This document shows positions 24,947-32,278 of a stretch of DNA of 40,454 nt, one piece after another (the stretch's first letter is position 1; the number at the start of each line of letters is the position of its first letter). This stretch comes from JBOCEF01 sp047610385 (lineage in GTDB: Bacteria > Pseudomonadota > Alphaproteobacteria > Rhodobacterales > Rhodobacteraceae), in NCBI GenBank assembly GCA_047610385.1, contig JBLGAC010000037.1, positions 1 through 40,454 of the forward strand, read 5' to 3'. The notes beneath the pieces were generated by a model that saw only the letters and a program-made list of their open reading frames with translations, did not search any database and was not told the origin of the DNA. The position numbers and the translations under genes are program-made.

Positions 24947-26074
24947 TTAGCGATCCGGGCCGAATTCGGCCCGGATCGCAGCGCCCTGCGCATCCAAAGC
25001 GGGGGCCGCGCCATAGCTGCGCGCCTCGCCGCGCACCGATGCGCCGGGGGCCATCATTTCAACATCTCCGTGGGGGGCGGCAACGGTGATCAGGCGGTTC
25101 TGCGGGTGGGCTTGCAGGTCATCGAGATCTGACAGCCGCCCATAGGCGATGCGCGCGGCGTCGAGCAAGGCGATGTTCGCCTCACGCCCCGCCTTGGCCA
25201 TGTGGGCGGCGACGATGCCGTCAACCTCAGCGCGGTTGGCGACGCGTGCGGTGTTGGTGGCGAAATCCGGTGCCTCAGCCAGATCAGGGCGCATCATGGC
25301 GATGCGGCACAGATCGCGCCATTCACGGTCATTTTGCACCGATAACAGCAACGCTTTGCCGTCGCTGCAGGGAAATGCGCCATAAGGCGCGATGCTGGGG
25401 TGCTGCAACCCGTGGCGCCCCGGCGTGAACCCGCCATAGCGGTGCTGCAAGTAGGGCACGTTCATCATCTCAGCCATCGCGTGGAACAAGGAGACGTCGA
25501 TGATCCGGCCCTTGCCGGTGATGCCGCGGCCGATCAGCCCCTCAAGAATCGCCTGATAGGCGTTCATGCCCGCAGAGATGTCGCAGATCGAAACGCCAAC
25601 CCGCGCCATGCCTTCGGGGGTGCCGTTGATCGCGCAAATGCCGCTTTCGGCCTGGATCAGCAGATCATAGGCCTTTTGGGACGCGCGGGGCCCTTCGGCG
25701 CCGTAGCCGGTGATGGAACAGATGATCATATCGGGGCGCGCGGCCAGCAGCGCCTCAGCGCCAAAGCCGAGGCGTTTCATCACGCCGGGACCAAGGTTTT
25801 GGATCAGCACATCGGCTTGCTCCAGCAACGCCGACAGCACCGCGCGGTCAGCGTCGGCCTTTAGATCCAGCCGCACCGATTGCTTGCCGCGGTTGAGCCA
25901 TACGAAATACGCGCTGTCCCCGTTCACCAGCGCATCATAGCCGCGGGCGAAATCGCCCTCAGGGCGTTCAACCTTCACCACGCGCGCGCCCGCATCGGCC
26001 AGCCGGGCCGACGCAAAGGGCGCCGCCACCGCATGTTCGACGGACACCACCAGCAGGCCTTCAAGTTCATTCAT
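24947..26074 (-). CDS. CoA-transferase family III (CaiB/BaiF)
   Basis: A 375-residue class III CoA-transferase. The family start GLLVVSVEHAVAAPFASARLADAGARVVKVE is clear, as are VWLNRGKQSVRLDL near 57-70, ITGYGAEGP near 121, and the probable nucleophile aspartate in YDLLIQAESG (about residues 136-145). The C-terminal SDLDDLQAHPQN is typical. Substrate is unknown; possibilities include dicarboxyl-CoA and branched acyl-CoA. Start ATG 26074 lies in a 34-bp tandem repeat carrying its AGAAAGA SD. No operon partner is on the same strand. It faces hemN 2 bp away and is divergent from the dehydrogenase at 26485. Confidence 0.9.
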   Translation of the reverse strand: MNELEGLLVVSVEHAVAAPFASARLADAGARVVKVERPEGDFARGYDALVNGDSAYFVWLNRGKQSVRLDLKADADRAVLSALLEQADVLIQNLGPGVMKRLGFGAEALLAARPDMIICSITGYGAEGPRASQKAYDLLIQAESGICAINGTPEGMARVGVSICDISAGMNAYQAILEGLIGRGITGKGRIIDVSLFHAMAEMMNVPYLQHRYGGFTPGRHGLQHPSIAPYGAFPCSDGKALLLSVQNDREWRDLCRIAMMRPDLAEAPDFATNTARVANRAEVDGIVAAHMAKAGREANIALLDAARIAYGRLSDLDDLQAHPQNRLITVAAPHGDVEMMAPGASVRGEARSYGAAPALDAQGAAIRAEFGPDR

Positions 26075-26183
26075 CGCGCAATCTTTCTGCCGGGCCAGCG
26101 CGCACCATCGCGCAATCTTTCTGCAGGGTCAGCGCGCACCATCGCGCAATCTTTCTGCAGGGTCAGCGCGCACCATCGCGCGC
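26072..26183. repeat. 34-bp tandem repeat (3.3 copies) at a start codon
   Basis: Three copies (26072-26105, 26106-26139, 26140-26173) and a 10-base fourth start lie head to tail. Copies 2 and 3 are identical; copy 1 differs at two positions. On the minus strand each copy holds an SD-like AGAAAGA and an ATG, so the translation start region of the CoA-transferase is repeated. Unit length is not a multiple of 3, so the upstream ATGs are not in one frame. Confidence 0.9.
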
Positions 26184-26484
26184 CGGGCGGGCGGGCGCAA
26201 ACATGATGATTGCGTTCGGCCCTTTTGCGCCGGGACGCTTTGAAAGGTCAGGGCCAGCCTGACCCCGCACGCGCCCGCGTTTTGGCCCACCGCAAAGGCA
26301 CCACAGCGCAGTTTTTCGATGGTGCGGCAGTCAACAACGGCCCGCGCCAGCCAGCCCAGACCGCAGGCGCGCTGATCGGCCGGGATCGCCGCGCGTTGGT
26401 TTTGCAGGCCTAGGCGTGATCGGGCTTCGCGCGGGCACCGATCTGCGCCACTGTGCCCCCCCACCCCTGACCGGAGACGCCGCC
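26184..26484. other. Intergenic gap with a 20-bp word shared with 37.6 kb
   Basis: No convincing gene lies here. Positions 26294-26313 read AAAGGCACCACAGCGCAGTT, which recurs identically at 37575-37594 in the same orientation. The rest is GC-rich with only shadow frames. It must contain the promoters of the two flanking divergent genes, but none stands out. Confidence 0.55.
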
Positions 26485-27372
26485 ATGTCCGACCCTACCC
26501 CCCCCGCGCCGATCGGATTTATCGGCCTTGGCCGCATGGGGCTGCCGATGGCGGGCCTGCTGATCGCCGCGGGCCATCCGTTGCGCGGCGCCGACCCGTC
26601 GGCGCAGGCGCGCGCCGCGTTGGAGGCCGCAGGCGGTGTCCCCACCCACACCGGCGCTGAGGCCGCGCGCGGCGCCGCGGCCCTGATCTGCATGCTGCCC
26701 GACGGCGACGTGGTGCGCAGCGCGCTGCTGGGCCCCGGCGGGGCGCTTGAAACGCTGCCCCCCGGCGCACTGATCATCGACATGAGCAGCTCTGCCCCCC
26801 TCGGCACCCGCGCTTTGGGCGCGGAATTGGCCGCGCGCGGCCATCCGCTGATCGACGCGCCGGTGTCGGGTGGGGTGCGCCGGGCGGTGGATGGCACGCT
26901 GGCGATCATGGCCGGAGGAGAAGACACCCATATCGCCGCCGCGAACGCGATCTTCGCAGTGCTGGGGCGCGCGACGCACCGCACCGGCGCGCTGGGATCA
27001 GGGCACGCGATGAAGGCGCTGAACAACTATGTCTCAGGCGCCGGGGCCGCCGCGGCGATTGAGGCGCTGCAGATCGGCGCCGCCTTCGGGCTGGACCCGG
27101 ACCTGATGGTCGAGGTGCTGAACGCCTCCACCGGCCGCAACAACACGACTGAGGTGAAGCTGGCGCAGTTCGTGCTGTCCGGCGCGTTCAATTCAGGCTT
27201 TGGCATCGGGCTGATGGCCAAGGACATCCGCATGGCCGCGGCCTTGGCCCGGGATCTGGGCGCAGGCGCCGGTTTTGTCGAAACCGTCGCCCGAGCATGG
27301 GAAGACGCGCGCGACGCGTTGCCCCCCGGCGCTGACCACACCGAAATCTTCCGCGCTCCGCCAGAGGCCTAG
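26485..27372 (+). CDS. 3-hydroxyisobutyrate dehydrogenase-family (beta-hydroxyacid) dehydrogenase
   Basis: A 295-residue NAD(P)-dependent beta-hydroxyacid dehydrogenase. The Rossmann motif GFIGLGRMGLPM is at 11-22, the substrate segment DAPVSGGVRRA at 124-134, the catalytic lysine K177 in GHAMKALNNY, and KDIRMAA near the C-terminus. ATG 26485 has a GGAGAC SD; the frame to 26416 shows no added similarity. Members act on 3-hydroxyisobutyrate, tartronate semialdehyde or sulfolactaldehyde-type substrates, and which applies here cannot be told. An IS5-family element is inserted exactly at its stop codon, which is therefore TAG with its G from the element. Confidence 0.9.
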   Translation: MSDPTPPAPIGFIGLGRMGLPMAGLLIAAGHPLRGADPSAQARAALEAAGGVPTHTGAEAARGAAALICMLPDGDVVRSALLGPGGALETLPPGALIIDMSSSAPLGTRALGAELAARGHPLIDAPVSGGVRRAVDGTLAIMAGGEDTHIAAANAIFAVLGRATHRTGALGSGHAMKALNNYVSGAGAAAAIEALQIGAAFGLDPDLMVEVLNASTGRNNTTEVKLAQFVLSGAFNSGFGIGLMAKDIRMAAALARDLGAGAGFVETVARAWEDARDALPPGADHTEIFRAPPEA

Positions 27373-28256
27373 GCCGTGTGGACAAAGGGGATTCCTATAG
27401 CCCCATCGGCATGATTCAAGGCTGGAAAATGGGAGCCAGCCTTGGATCGAAACCTCATAGACGACGCGACGTGGGTGCTGCTCGCGCCGTTTCTGCCGCC
27501 GATCCGTGGGCGCGCTTGCCGCCCTGCGATCGACAATCGGCGCGATCTGGAAGGGATCTTCTGGATCGCGCGGACGGGTTCCCCGTGGCGTGATCTGCCC
27601 GAGCGTTTTGGCAATTGGAACACCGTCTGGCGCAGGTTCGCGCGATGGCGAGACGCCGGGATGTTCGACGCGATCCTCGAGGCGCTGGTGGCAAGCGGTG
27701 CCGGGGATCGGGCGGTCCAAATGATCGACAGCACTGTGATTCCGTTGCCCGGCAGCGCATGCTTGCATGCGCGAGAGGGGGCGCACCAGCACAGCGCCGG
27801 GGCCCAAAAAGGGGGATTCATTTGAATGCCTTGGGCCGGTCCCGTGGCGGGTTCTCAACCAAGATCCACGTCCTGTCTGACGCAAATGGATTGCCGCTGG
27901 CCTTGCATCTAACGCCCGGCCAGACCGCCGACATCGCCGCCGCGTCGGACCTGCTCGCGCTTGGCGAGGCCCGGCCGCGCGAGCTTCTCGCCGACAAAGG
28001 CTACGATGCCGACGCCCTGCGCGCGGAGCTATATCTGCGTGGCGCGCGCCCGATCATCCCGAGGAAGTCGAACCGCAAAGCGCCTGGCACGCTGGACAGC
28101 CGCCGCTAAGCAAGGCGAAATTGCATCGAGCGCATGATGGGCTTCTTGAAGCAGTTTCGCCGCGTCGCGACGCGCTACGACAAGACCGCCGAAAGCTTCC
28201 TCAGCTTCGTGCAACTCGCCGCAATCCATCGCTGGATGCGCTTTGTCCACACGGCA
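27372..28256 (+). mobile_element. IS5-family insertion sequence (IS427-like), inactive
   Basis: An 885-bp element bounded by perfect 15-bp inverted repeats GCCGTGTGGACAAAG (27373-27387) and its complement at 28241-28255, one base inside each inferred end. The inferred target duplication is TA (27370-27371 and 28257-28258). It holds a DDE transposase in two frames plus a nonsense codon. Subgroup is judged from size, TA target and the two-frame layout, not a database match. Confidence 0.85.
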
Positions 28257-28259
28257 TAA
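27442..28259 (+). pseudogene. IS5-family transposase, frameshifted and with nonsense codon
   Basis: Frame A (TTG 27442 to 27825) has the N-terminal IS5 DUF4096 region (LIDDATWVLLAPFLPP, RDLPERFGNWNTVWRRFARW) and the first catalytic Asp in MIDSTVI. It meets a slippery CCCAAAAAGGGGG at about 27804-27816, where a -1 shift gives frame B (GRSRGGFSTKIH, LTPGQTADI, second Asp in LADKGYDAD). A TAA at 28107-28109 then replaces the tyrosine codon expected before ARRNCIERMMGFLKQFRR, which holds the catalytic Glu, and the same frame runs on to RWMRFVHTA. The frameshift may be programmed, as in IS427 relatives; the nonsense codon makes it a likely dead transposase. The final TAA uses bases from the target duplication. 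Confidence 0.85.
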
Positions 28260-28374
28260 GCCCGATGCGCCAAAGCGCCATCGCGTCTTGGCGTCTTGGC
28301 GCGCGCGCGATACTGCTTCATCCTCGCGCCGCGCGCGCCGCCCGGCCGCGCCCCAAACCCAGGAGAGCCCGCGC

Positions 28375-28581
28375 ATGGCCGACACCGGCATCGACCGCGA
28401 CACGATGGGACGCCTCGCTGGCGCCCTGAGCTTTATCAAAAGCCCCGAGGACCCGGTCGTCACCGCCCTGCGCCAAGCCGCCCAAAGCGGCGATGAACGG
28501 GACATCAAGCGCGCCCGCACCCTGTTCCTGAAATTAAAGGCGTCAGAGCGTCAGGCCGCCATGGCCGCGATCGCCGACTGA
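28375..28581 (+). CDS. Small conserved-looking protein, unknown
   Basis: A 68-residue soluble, charged, helix-rich protein (FIKSPEDPVVTALRQAAQSGDERDIKRARTLFLKLKASERQAA). A good SD AGGAGA (28361-28366) sits 8 bp before ATG 28375. No domain is recognised. It starts 118 bp after the IS element; before the insertion it would have followed the dehydrogenase closely on the same strand, so the two may once have been co-transcribed. Confidence 0.6.
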   Translation: MADTGIDRDTMGRLAGALSFIKSPEDPVVTALRQAAQSGDERDIKRARTLFLKLKASERQAAMAAIAD

Positions 28582-28957
28582 CCCCTGCGCACCGACCGCC
28601 GGGCAGATCTGCGCCGCGCCAGAGCATGAACTGCGCGCGGCATGCCCAAACCAGCGGACCTATGCGAGGCGACATCTTCGGCTGCCATTCGCGTCCTCTG
28701 CGCAGATTTATCAGGCCACAGGATGACCGCGTCGGCGCAGATATGAGGGCGGGACTGCTTGCGCCCTTGGGTGCTGTATGGGTGGCATGGGGACGCGCGC
28801 CGCCGCCCCATGCCACCAGCATTGCGCTGGACCCCACGCATCATGGCGTGCGGGTCAACAACCCGCGCAGCAGCCGGGGGGAGGGCTGCATGTCTGGCTG
28901 CAAAACCAAAATGCGCGATGGGTCATGCTGTTCTACACGGTGATCACGTCGAAGATA
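28582..28957. other. Intergenic region with inverted repeats
   Basis: About 375 bp without a supportable gene. It holds a perfect 12-bp inverted repeat (28781-28792 with 28806-28817, GGTGGCATGGGG arm, 13-nt loop) and a smaller GCGGGT-CAACA-ACCCGC hairpin at 28850-28866. Neither has a T-run. The smaller one lies 92 bp past the end of the CoA-transferase B gene and could be its 3' structure. Confidence 0.6.
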
Positions 28958-29704
28958 TCAGGCCGCGACAGGCGCGACCCCGAACACGTCATGCGCGAAC
29001 ACCGGATAGACCTGCGCGATGCGCGTCGCCACCGGGCCGCGCATCAGTGCCAGCGTATCGGCGTCGGGGATCGGGGTTTCGGGCACGGTTGCTGGCCGGT
29101 CAAAATCGAACCCGGTGTTGTCCAGAACCTCCGCAAGCGTGTGGCCGGGGTGCAGGGATCGCAGGCAGAACCGGCCTTTTTCACGGTCAAAATCGAACAG
29201 ACACCGCTCTGTGATCAGCGCGATGGGGCCGCCGGGGCGGTGAATGCCGGGCGCCGACGTGCCCGGCGCTGAGATGAAGTCCACCTTGTCCACCAGCGTG
29301 CGGCGCGTGTGCTCCCACCTAAACAGGATCACCCGCGGGACCACGAAATACAGATATGCCGACCCGAAAGACCCTGACCACCGCACCTTGGTCCGATCGC
29401 CTTCGTCGATGCCGACAAGGTTGACATTGGCGCCCCCGTCGATCTGACCGCCCGACAGGAAGAACCCGTCAACCCGGCCACGCCCGGCCAGATCAAACAG
29501 CTCTGACCCGCCATTGGTCCAAAAGCTGGTCTTTTTGCTGCCGAGGATAGAAACCTGCGTTTGGCCCCCCGACCGCGCGGCCGCCAGCAGCGCGCCGGTG
29601 CCGGGAATGGGGGACACCATGCCCACGGCCACATGGCGCGCGCCGTCCAACAGCCCGGCGATGGCGGCGGCGCGGATTTCTTCGGGCTTGGCCGGGGCGG
29701 TCAT
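28958..29704 (-). CDS. CoA-transferase subunit B (glutaconate/IpdB-like)
   Basis: A 248-residue class I CoA-transferase beta-type subunit. Family segments are GMVSPIPGTGALLAA near 28-42, GGQIDGGANVNLVG near 85-98 and KVRWSGSFGSAYLY near 106-119. The usual EsG-type segment that carries the catalytic glutamate is not evident; at the expected place the sequence reads ILGSKKTSFWTNGG. It could therefore be a hydrolase-like relative such as IpdAB rather than a transferase. It is coupled by 4-nt overlap to the A subunit and is the last gene of the leftward unit. Confidence 0.85.
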   Translation of the reverse strand: MTAPAKPEEIRAAAIAGLLDGARHVAVGMVSPIPGTGALLAAARSGGQTQVSILGSKKTSFWTNGGSELFDLAGRGRVDGFFLSGGQIDGGANVNLVGIDEGDRTKVRWSGSFGSAYLYFVVPRVILFRWEHTRRTLVDKVDFISAPGTSAPGIHRPGGPIALITERCLFDFDREKGRFCLRSLHPGHTLAEVLDNTGFDFDRPATVPETPIPDADTLALMRGPVATRIAQVYPVFAHDVFGVAPVAA

Positions 29705-30540
29705 TTCGCGGCCACCCGCGCGGCGCCCGCGGCACCCGACAGCCAGCCAGCGAACCCTTCGGCGGTGCGCGCGGCGGCCATGTAGGCCCGCACCACGTCC
29801 ATATCGACGCTTTCGTCGGCGCGCATGGGGGCGCAGGCGCCCGGTGCCTCAGCCAACGCGGTCACGTAAAAGGCGGGGATGGTTCCGGCTGCGCAGGTTT
29901 CATCGGCCAGGAAATCTTCGTCCACCACCTGCCCCACCGTGACCAGCACCATGTCCGACGCATGGGCCAGCGTCATCAGATCGCGGTTTCGCCCGATCCA
30001 CAGATTGCCGTGCCGGTCCGCCAGCGGCGCATGGAACATGGTCACGTCGGGGTTCAGGGCCCTAAGCGCGGCAACCCGGTCGCCGGGCGCAAACGGGTTG
30101 TCGATTTCGGTCCAATCATCGCGGCGCGCCATCAGGTCCGACCCGATCAGGCCGCGCAGCGTGGTGAAGGGCTGGCCTTTGGCGCCCGCCTGCATGGTGG
30201 CGTAGATCGCGGGGCATGTGGCGTCGATGACCTTGATCGTCCCAGCCTTGACCGCCGCGGTGAACCGGGGCGCGGCACCCAGTTCAGACATCGACACGCC
30301 CGACGTTTCAATCGAGGCGACGCAGCCCGCACCCACCAGAATGTCGACCATCATGCCGCTGGCAGGCCAGGCGCAGGCAGGCAGCGTTACCAGATGCAGA
30401 TCGCGCACGCCGCGGCGCGCCAGTTCCACAGCCATCGCCATGGGCACGTCGGCGGATTCGCCCTTGGGCACCGCCAGACAGGCCCCTGACGGAATGCGCG
30501 CGGCCAATGCCTGCGCGTCGGCGACGAAATCGACGGTCAT
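29701..30540 (-). CDS. CoA-transferase subunit A (glutaconate/IpdA-like)
   Basis: A 279-residue class I CoA-transferase alpha-type subunit. Features are VELARRGVRDLHLVTLP near 38-54, a glycine-rich VDILVGAGCVASIETSG near 64-80, and FHAPLADRHGNLWIGRNRDL near 168-187, all typical of glutaconate-CoA-transferase and IpdA families. SD GGAGAG fits ATG 30540. It has its own predicted promoter and operator-like inverted repeat 20-57 bp upstream, so the two-subunit enzyme can be regulated apart from tetR and the deacetylase gene. The acid or CoA ester handled is unknown. Confidence 0.88.
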   Translation of the reverse strand: MTVDFVADAQALAARIPSGACLAVPKGESADVPMAMAVELARRGVRDLHLVTLPACAWPASGMMVDILVGAGCVASIETSGVSMSELGAAPRFTAAVKAGTIKVIDATCPAIYATMQAGAKGQPFTTLRGLIGSDLMARRDDWTEIDNPFAPGDRVAALRALNPDVTMFHAPLADRHGNLWIGRNRDLMTLAHASDMVLVTVGQVVDEDFLADETCAAGTIPAFYVTALAEAPGACAPMRADESVDMDVVRAYMAAARTAEGFAGWLSGAAGAARVAAK

Positions 30541-30559
30541 GGTTGGTCTCTCCTCCCAA

Positions 30560-30597
30560 GGGTGCCTTACTATAGGGCACCCCAGACGCGCAGTGAA
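30560..30597 (-). promoter_or_regulatory. Promoter and operator of CoA-transferase genes
   Basis: On the minus strand, TTCACT (30597-30592), a 17-bp spacer and TATAGT (30574-30569) form a fair sigma70 promoter. The -10 lies in the gap of an inverted repeat GGGTGCC-N9-GGCACCC (30560-30582), so a protein bound there would block the promoter. Confidence 0.6.
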
Positions 30598-30622
30598 GCC
30601 GTTTTGCGAAATCGCAGGCCCG

Positions 30623-31474
30623 TCAACCGATCACATCCACCCGCAGACCCTCCGCGCCCGCCTTCGCATGGCGCGCAATGTCTTCGAGCGGCGCAAACCA
30701 CACGTCGCCAAGCGCCAGCATCGTCTCAAGCTGCTTTTCCATATGCCGCCAGCGTGCCAGCCGCCCGGTCAGGAACGGGTGCAGCACCGGCATGTAAAAG
30801 CCGCCCGCCTCGTGCATCGCTTCAAATTCCTCACGGAAGGCGCGCAGCCCGTCGCTGGGCGCGCGCACGGGCATCAGATAGTCGATCTCGGCAAAATGGG
30901 CGAAGGGGGGCCAATCATCCGTGCCCCAATGGGGCGGAAGCTCTATGAGATCCCCTTTCGGGGTGCGCAGCAAATAGGGCAGGTCATCGGCCATCAACGA
31001 GCTGTCATACAAGAAATCCTGCGCGATCAGCCGGTCCAGCATCGGCGGCGTCAGGCTGTAGACCGGCGCGCGATACCCGCGCGGGCGCAGGCCGGTCATG
31101 GCGACATGCACGTCCATCGCGCGGCCGAACAGCTCTGCCTCATGATCATCAGAATGGGTCATCGGGTCTTCGTGGCGCCATGAATGATGGCCGATTTCGT
31201 GGCCCGCCTTCAGCACCGCGTCCACGGTTGCGGGGTAGGCGCGCATCACCCAGCCGGGCATGAAGAAGGTCTGGCGCAGGCCCAGCCGCCGATAGGTCTC
31301 CAAGATCCGCGGCACTGCCACTGTCGGCCCGTAGCGCCCCATCGAAATTGGCTGCAACCGCAATTCCGCATCATCGGGGCGCGCGGTGCGGATCAGCGAA
31401 TCCGCGTCAATGTCAAAGGTGATCGAGGCAGCGCAGCGCTTGCCGTCGGGCCACGCGATGGGGTGCAAGAACAT
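30623..31474 (-). CDS. Polysaccharide deacetylase/PuuE-allantoinase-like hydrolase
   Basis: A 283-residue NodB-homology (carbohydrate esterase 4) hydrolase, without signal peptide. The metal motifs are TFDID (19-23) and HHSWRH (96-101), and RGYRAPVYSLTP gives the third motif near 133-144. Cytoplasmic members of this type include PuuE allantoinase and related cyclic-amide hydrolases, which fit a catabolic role better than cell-wall deacetylation. ATG 31474 has SD AGGAG; it follows tetR by 10 bp, so the two are probably co-transcribed. The long C-terminal half has an aromatic-rich DDWPPFAHFAEIDYL segment. Confidence 0.88.
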   Translation of the reverse strand: MFLHPIAWPDGKRCAASITFDIDADSLIRTARPDDAELRLQPISMGRYGPTVAVPRILETYRRLGLRQTFFMPGWVMRAYPATVDAVLKAGHEIGHHSWRHEDPMTHSDDHEAELFGRAMDVHVAMTGLRPRGYRAPVYSLTPPMLDRLIAQDFLYDSSLMADDLPYLLRTPKGDLIELPPHWGTDDWPPFAHFAEIDYLMPVRAPSDGLRAFREEFEAMHEAGGFYMPVLHPFLTGRLARWRHMEKQLETMLALGDVWFAPLEDIARHAKAGAEGLRVDVIG

Positions 31475-31484
31475 GGGGTCGCTC

Positions 31485-32117
31485 CTATGAAATCGGGCGC
31501 GAGGGGGCGGCGCCCACGGCGAACAGCGCCGCCAGATCGTTGCGCAGGCGGGCCTCAATCTCCTCCCGACTGCAATCGGGTGAGGAGATGAACTGCGTGA
31601 ACCGCGCGTTTTGAAGGTGAAACAGCGCCTTGCCCAGATGGCCAGCGTCGATGGCGGCGGGCAGCTTGCCGGCGGTTTGCAGCCGCTCTATCCCGCGCAC
31701 CAGCACGAAGGCCAATTGTTGGTCGAGCTTGAAATACGCCTTGGCCAGCGGCGTGCCTGCACCGGTGGCGACGGCCGCGATCACTTCGCGCCAGATCACC
31801 TTGTCGAGGTTGGCGATGGCGTGGTCCATCACATCCCCGGCAAATTGCAGCACCAGGGTGGTCAGATCATCGGGTTGGTCGGGCAGCGAGGCTTCCAGCC
31901 GTTCAATCAACAGCGCGTCGTTTTCGATCACCAGCGCCAGCAGGACCCCCGCTTTGGCGCCAAAGTAATTGTGCACCGTCACCCCTGACACCCCCGCCGC
32001 ATCTGCGATGCCTTCGATGGTGGTCTTGGCAAAGCCGAGGTCGCGAAACAGGATTTTGGCCGACGCGATGATGCGCTTGCGGCGGTCTTCTTTCTGGCGG
32101 GCCCTCAGGGTCGTCAC
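31485..32117 (-). CDS. TetR-family regulator
   Basis: A 210-residue TetR regulator. The N-terminal HTH runs over about residues 10-56 (IIASAKILFRDLGFAKTTIEGIADAAGVSGVTVHNYFG), and the rest is an all-helical ligand-binding part. The start is GTG 32117 with SD GGGAGAG. It is divergent from the ABC-transporter operon across 161 bp carrying a 35-bp AT-rich palindrome with overlapping back-to-back promoters, so it is the likely repressor of both sides. The effector is not known; candidates are the transported substrate or a CoA-linked intermediate. Confidence 0.92.
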   Translation of the reverse strand: MTTLRARQKEDRRKRIIASAKILFRDLGFAKTTIEGIADAAGVSGVTVHNYFGAKAGVLLALVIENDALLIERLEASLPDQPDDLTTLVLQFAGDVMDHAIANLDKVIWREVIAAVATGAGTPLAKAYFKLDQQLAFVLVRGIERLQTAGKLPAAIDAGHLGKALFHLQNARFTQFISSPDCSREEIEARLRNDLAALFAVGAAPSRPIS

Positions 32118-32183
32118 AGATCTCTCCCATTCGCGGTCGGCGGGGCGACTTTCGCGTCGCGTCGCTGCCCTTGTGTCCAGATC

Positions 32184-32235
32184 ATCCTAACGCGGTAAAA
32201 TTTTTTATTGAATAAAATTTTTTACCGAGTACGCT
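32184..32235. promoter_or_regulatory. Divergent promoter with 35-bp palindromic operator
   Basis: Positions 32193-32227 form a palindrome with 17-bp arms around G32210 (CGGTAAAATTTTTTATT and its partner), 15 of 17 pairs matching. Rightward promoter: TTGAAT (32208-32213), 16 bp, TACGCT (32230-32235). Leftward: TTCAAT (32212-32207), 17 bp, TAGGAT (32189-32184). Both -35 hexamers overlap the palindrome centre, so a bound TetR protein would block both. Confidence 0.75.
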
Positions 32236-32278
32236 TTTTTCCAACACGCCGTCCCCCGCAGCTCAACGAGGTTTCACC

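Noticed and set aside
26072..26183. CRISPR-like array
   Set aside because: The 34-bp units are directly adjacent without spacers, and no cas gene is present. It is a simple tandem repeat.
27615..28109. Second part of the IS as a separate gene
   Set aside because: It continues the IS5 transposase after a -1 shift (second Asp of the DDE triad), so it is part of one broken or frameshifted gene.
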